Shown in pieces: positions 63,804 to 64,000 of a stretch of 64,000 nt of DNA. Source of the stretch: Cognaticolwellia beringensis (GTDB lineage Bacteria; Pseudomonadota; Gammaproteobacteria; Enterobacterales; Alteromonadaceae); contig NZ_CP020465.1 in assembly GCF_002076895.1 (NCBI RefSeq), positions 4,340,001 to 4,404,000 on the forward strand, in the 5' to 3' direction. The translations under genes and the position numbers were made by a program. Position 1 is the first letter of the stretch, and each line of letters opens with the position of its first letter. A model generated the notes under the pieces. The model did no database searches. It was given only the letters and a program-made list of their open reading frames with translations, and was not told the DNA's origin.

Positions 63804-64000
63804 ATGTCGAAAGTGAGTAGAGAAACAAGGAAGATTACCACTGCAGAAGCTGAAGCTTGCGCCGCGGAACCCATTCATTTAATTGGTAATATACAACCAC
63901 ACGGATTCCAACTGGTACTCGACCCCAAAACCTTACATGTTGTCCAATACTCAGAAAACATTGTTAATCTGCTCAATCAATACACGATTGATTCGCTGAC
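63804..64000 (+). CDS. bphP: Bacteriophytochrome, N-terminal fragment (continues beyond window)
   Basis: The first 65 codons are present. The N-terminus contains EACAAEPIHLIGNIQPHG, the PAS domain signature of phytochromes (C-x2-EPIH-x2-G-x-IQPHG). Cys19 sits at the position that covalently binds biliverdin in bacteriophytochromes. LVLDPKTLHVVQYSENI continues the PAS domain. A red/far-red light receptor in a presumably non-photosynthetic marine heterotroph is known from related genera. The output domain lies outside the window. It is divergent from tmk. Confidence 0.88.
   Translation, partial: MSKVSRETRKITTAEAEACAAEPIHLIGNIQPHGFQLVLDPKTLHVVQYSENIVNLLNQYTIDSL

Overview
The window is a contiguous chromosomal stretch of an AT-rich marine gammaproteobacterium. 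Gene content and order point to Alteromonadales, most likely Colwelliaceae (Colwellia/Thalassotalea type). The evidence for this is: a PdsO/PdsR/PdsS regulatory set (proteobacterial dedicated sortase system, described mainly from marine species), a prpR-prpB-prpC-acnD-prpF methylcitrate operon, a 1613-residue NAD-glutamate dehydrogenase, a DUF2835 gene coupled to pepN, and msrC next to proQ-prc. I see no insertion sequence, prophage, CRISPR array, rRNA or tRNA. Coding density is high, and many gene ends carry clear intrinsic terminators.

Layout. 1-6.4 kb: partial metC with a MetJ-like operator; divergent SOS genes polB and dinG sharing one LexA box; a DoxX-like membrane protein. 6.4-10.6 kb: pdsO divergent from pdsR-pdsS, with no sortase or sortase substrate beside them. 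10.6-13.4 kb: a 57-residue ORF, a DUF4386 membrane protein, and divergent queE/queC (7-deazaguanine synthesis). 13.4-15.3 kb: lysC behind a lysine riboswitch. 15.5-20.7 kb: elyC, a Nif3-like protein, then the conserved yafS-gloB-mltD neighbourhood. 20.8-26.1 kb: an exported pyroglutamyl-peptidase-like protein lacking the catalytic Cys, asnB, a membrane-anchored coiled-coil protein, pyrD. 26.4-31.2 kb: NAD-glutamate dehydrogenase.

31.5-38.5 kb: a four-gene envelope cluster (MMPL/RND exporter, YCF48-type propeller, DUF1329, DUF1302 outer-membrane protein). It looks like a trans-envelope transport machine whose substrate is not evident, and it is the best candidate here for a poorly described system. 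38.8-47 kb: DUF2835-pepN, nhaC, prc-proQ-acidic protein-msrC. 47.5-51.1 kb: a GFA-family protein, an Nramp relative without canonical metal-binding residues, and an exported M28 peptidase with one altered zinc ligand.

51.3-58.5 kb: the propionate (2-methylcitrate) operon on the minus strand, headed by its GntR regulator, with palindromic ATTGTCGACAAT-type operators upstream and several intercistronic hairpins. 58.5-63.3 kb: an SpmA/SpmB-like fusion, a probable small RNA gene ending in an orphan terminator, then tmk-holB-pilZ-tatD. The right edge cuts into a bacteriophytochrome gene. Together the genes cover amino-acid and propionate metabolism (asnB, lysC, gdhB, prp), SOS response, envelope maintenance and tRNA/DNA modification. 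Start codons were reassigned where a ribosome-binding site and family N-terminus favoured a downstream Met; this is noted per entry.
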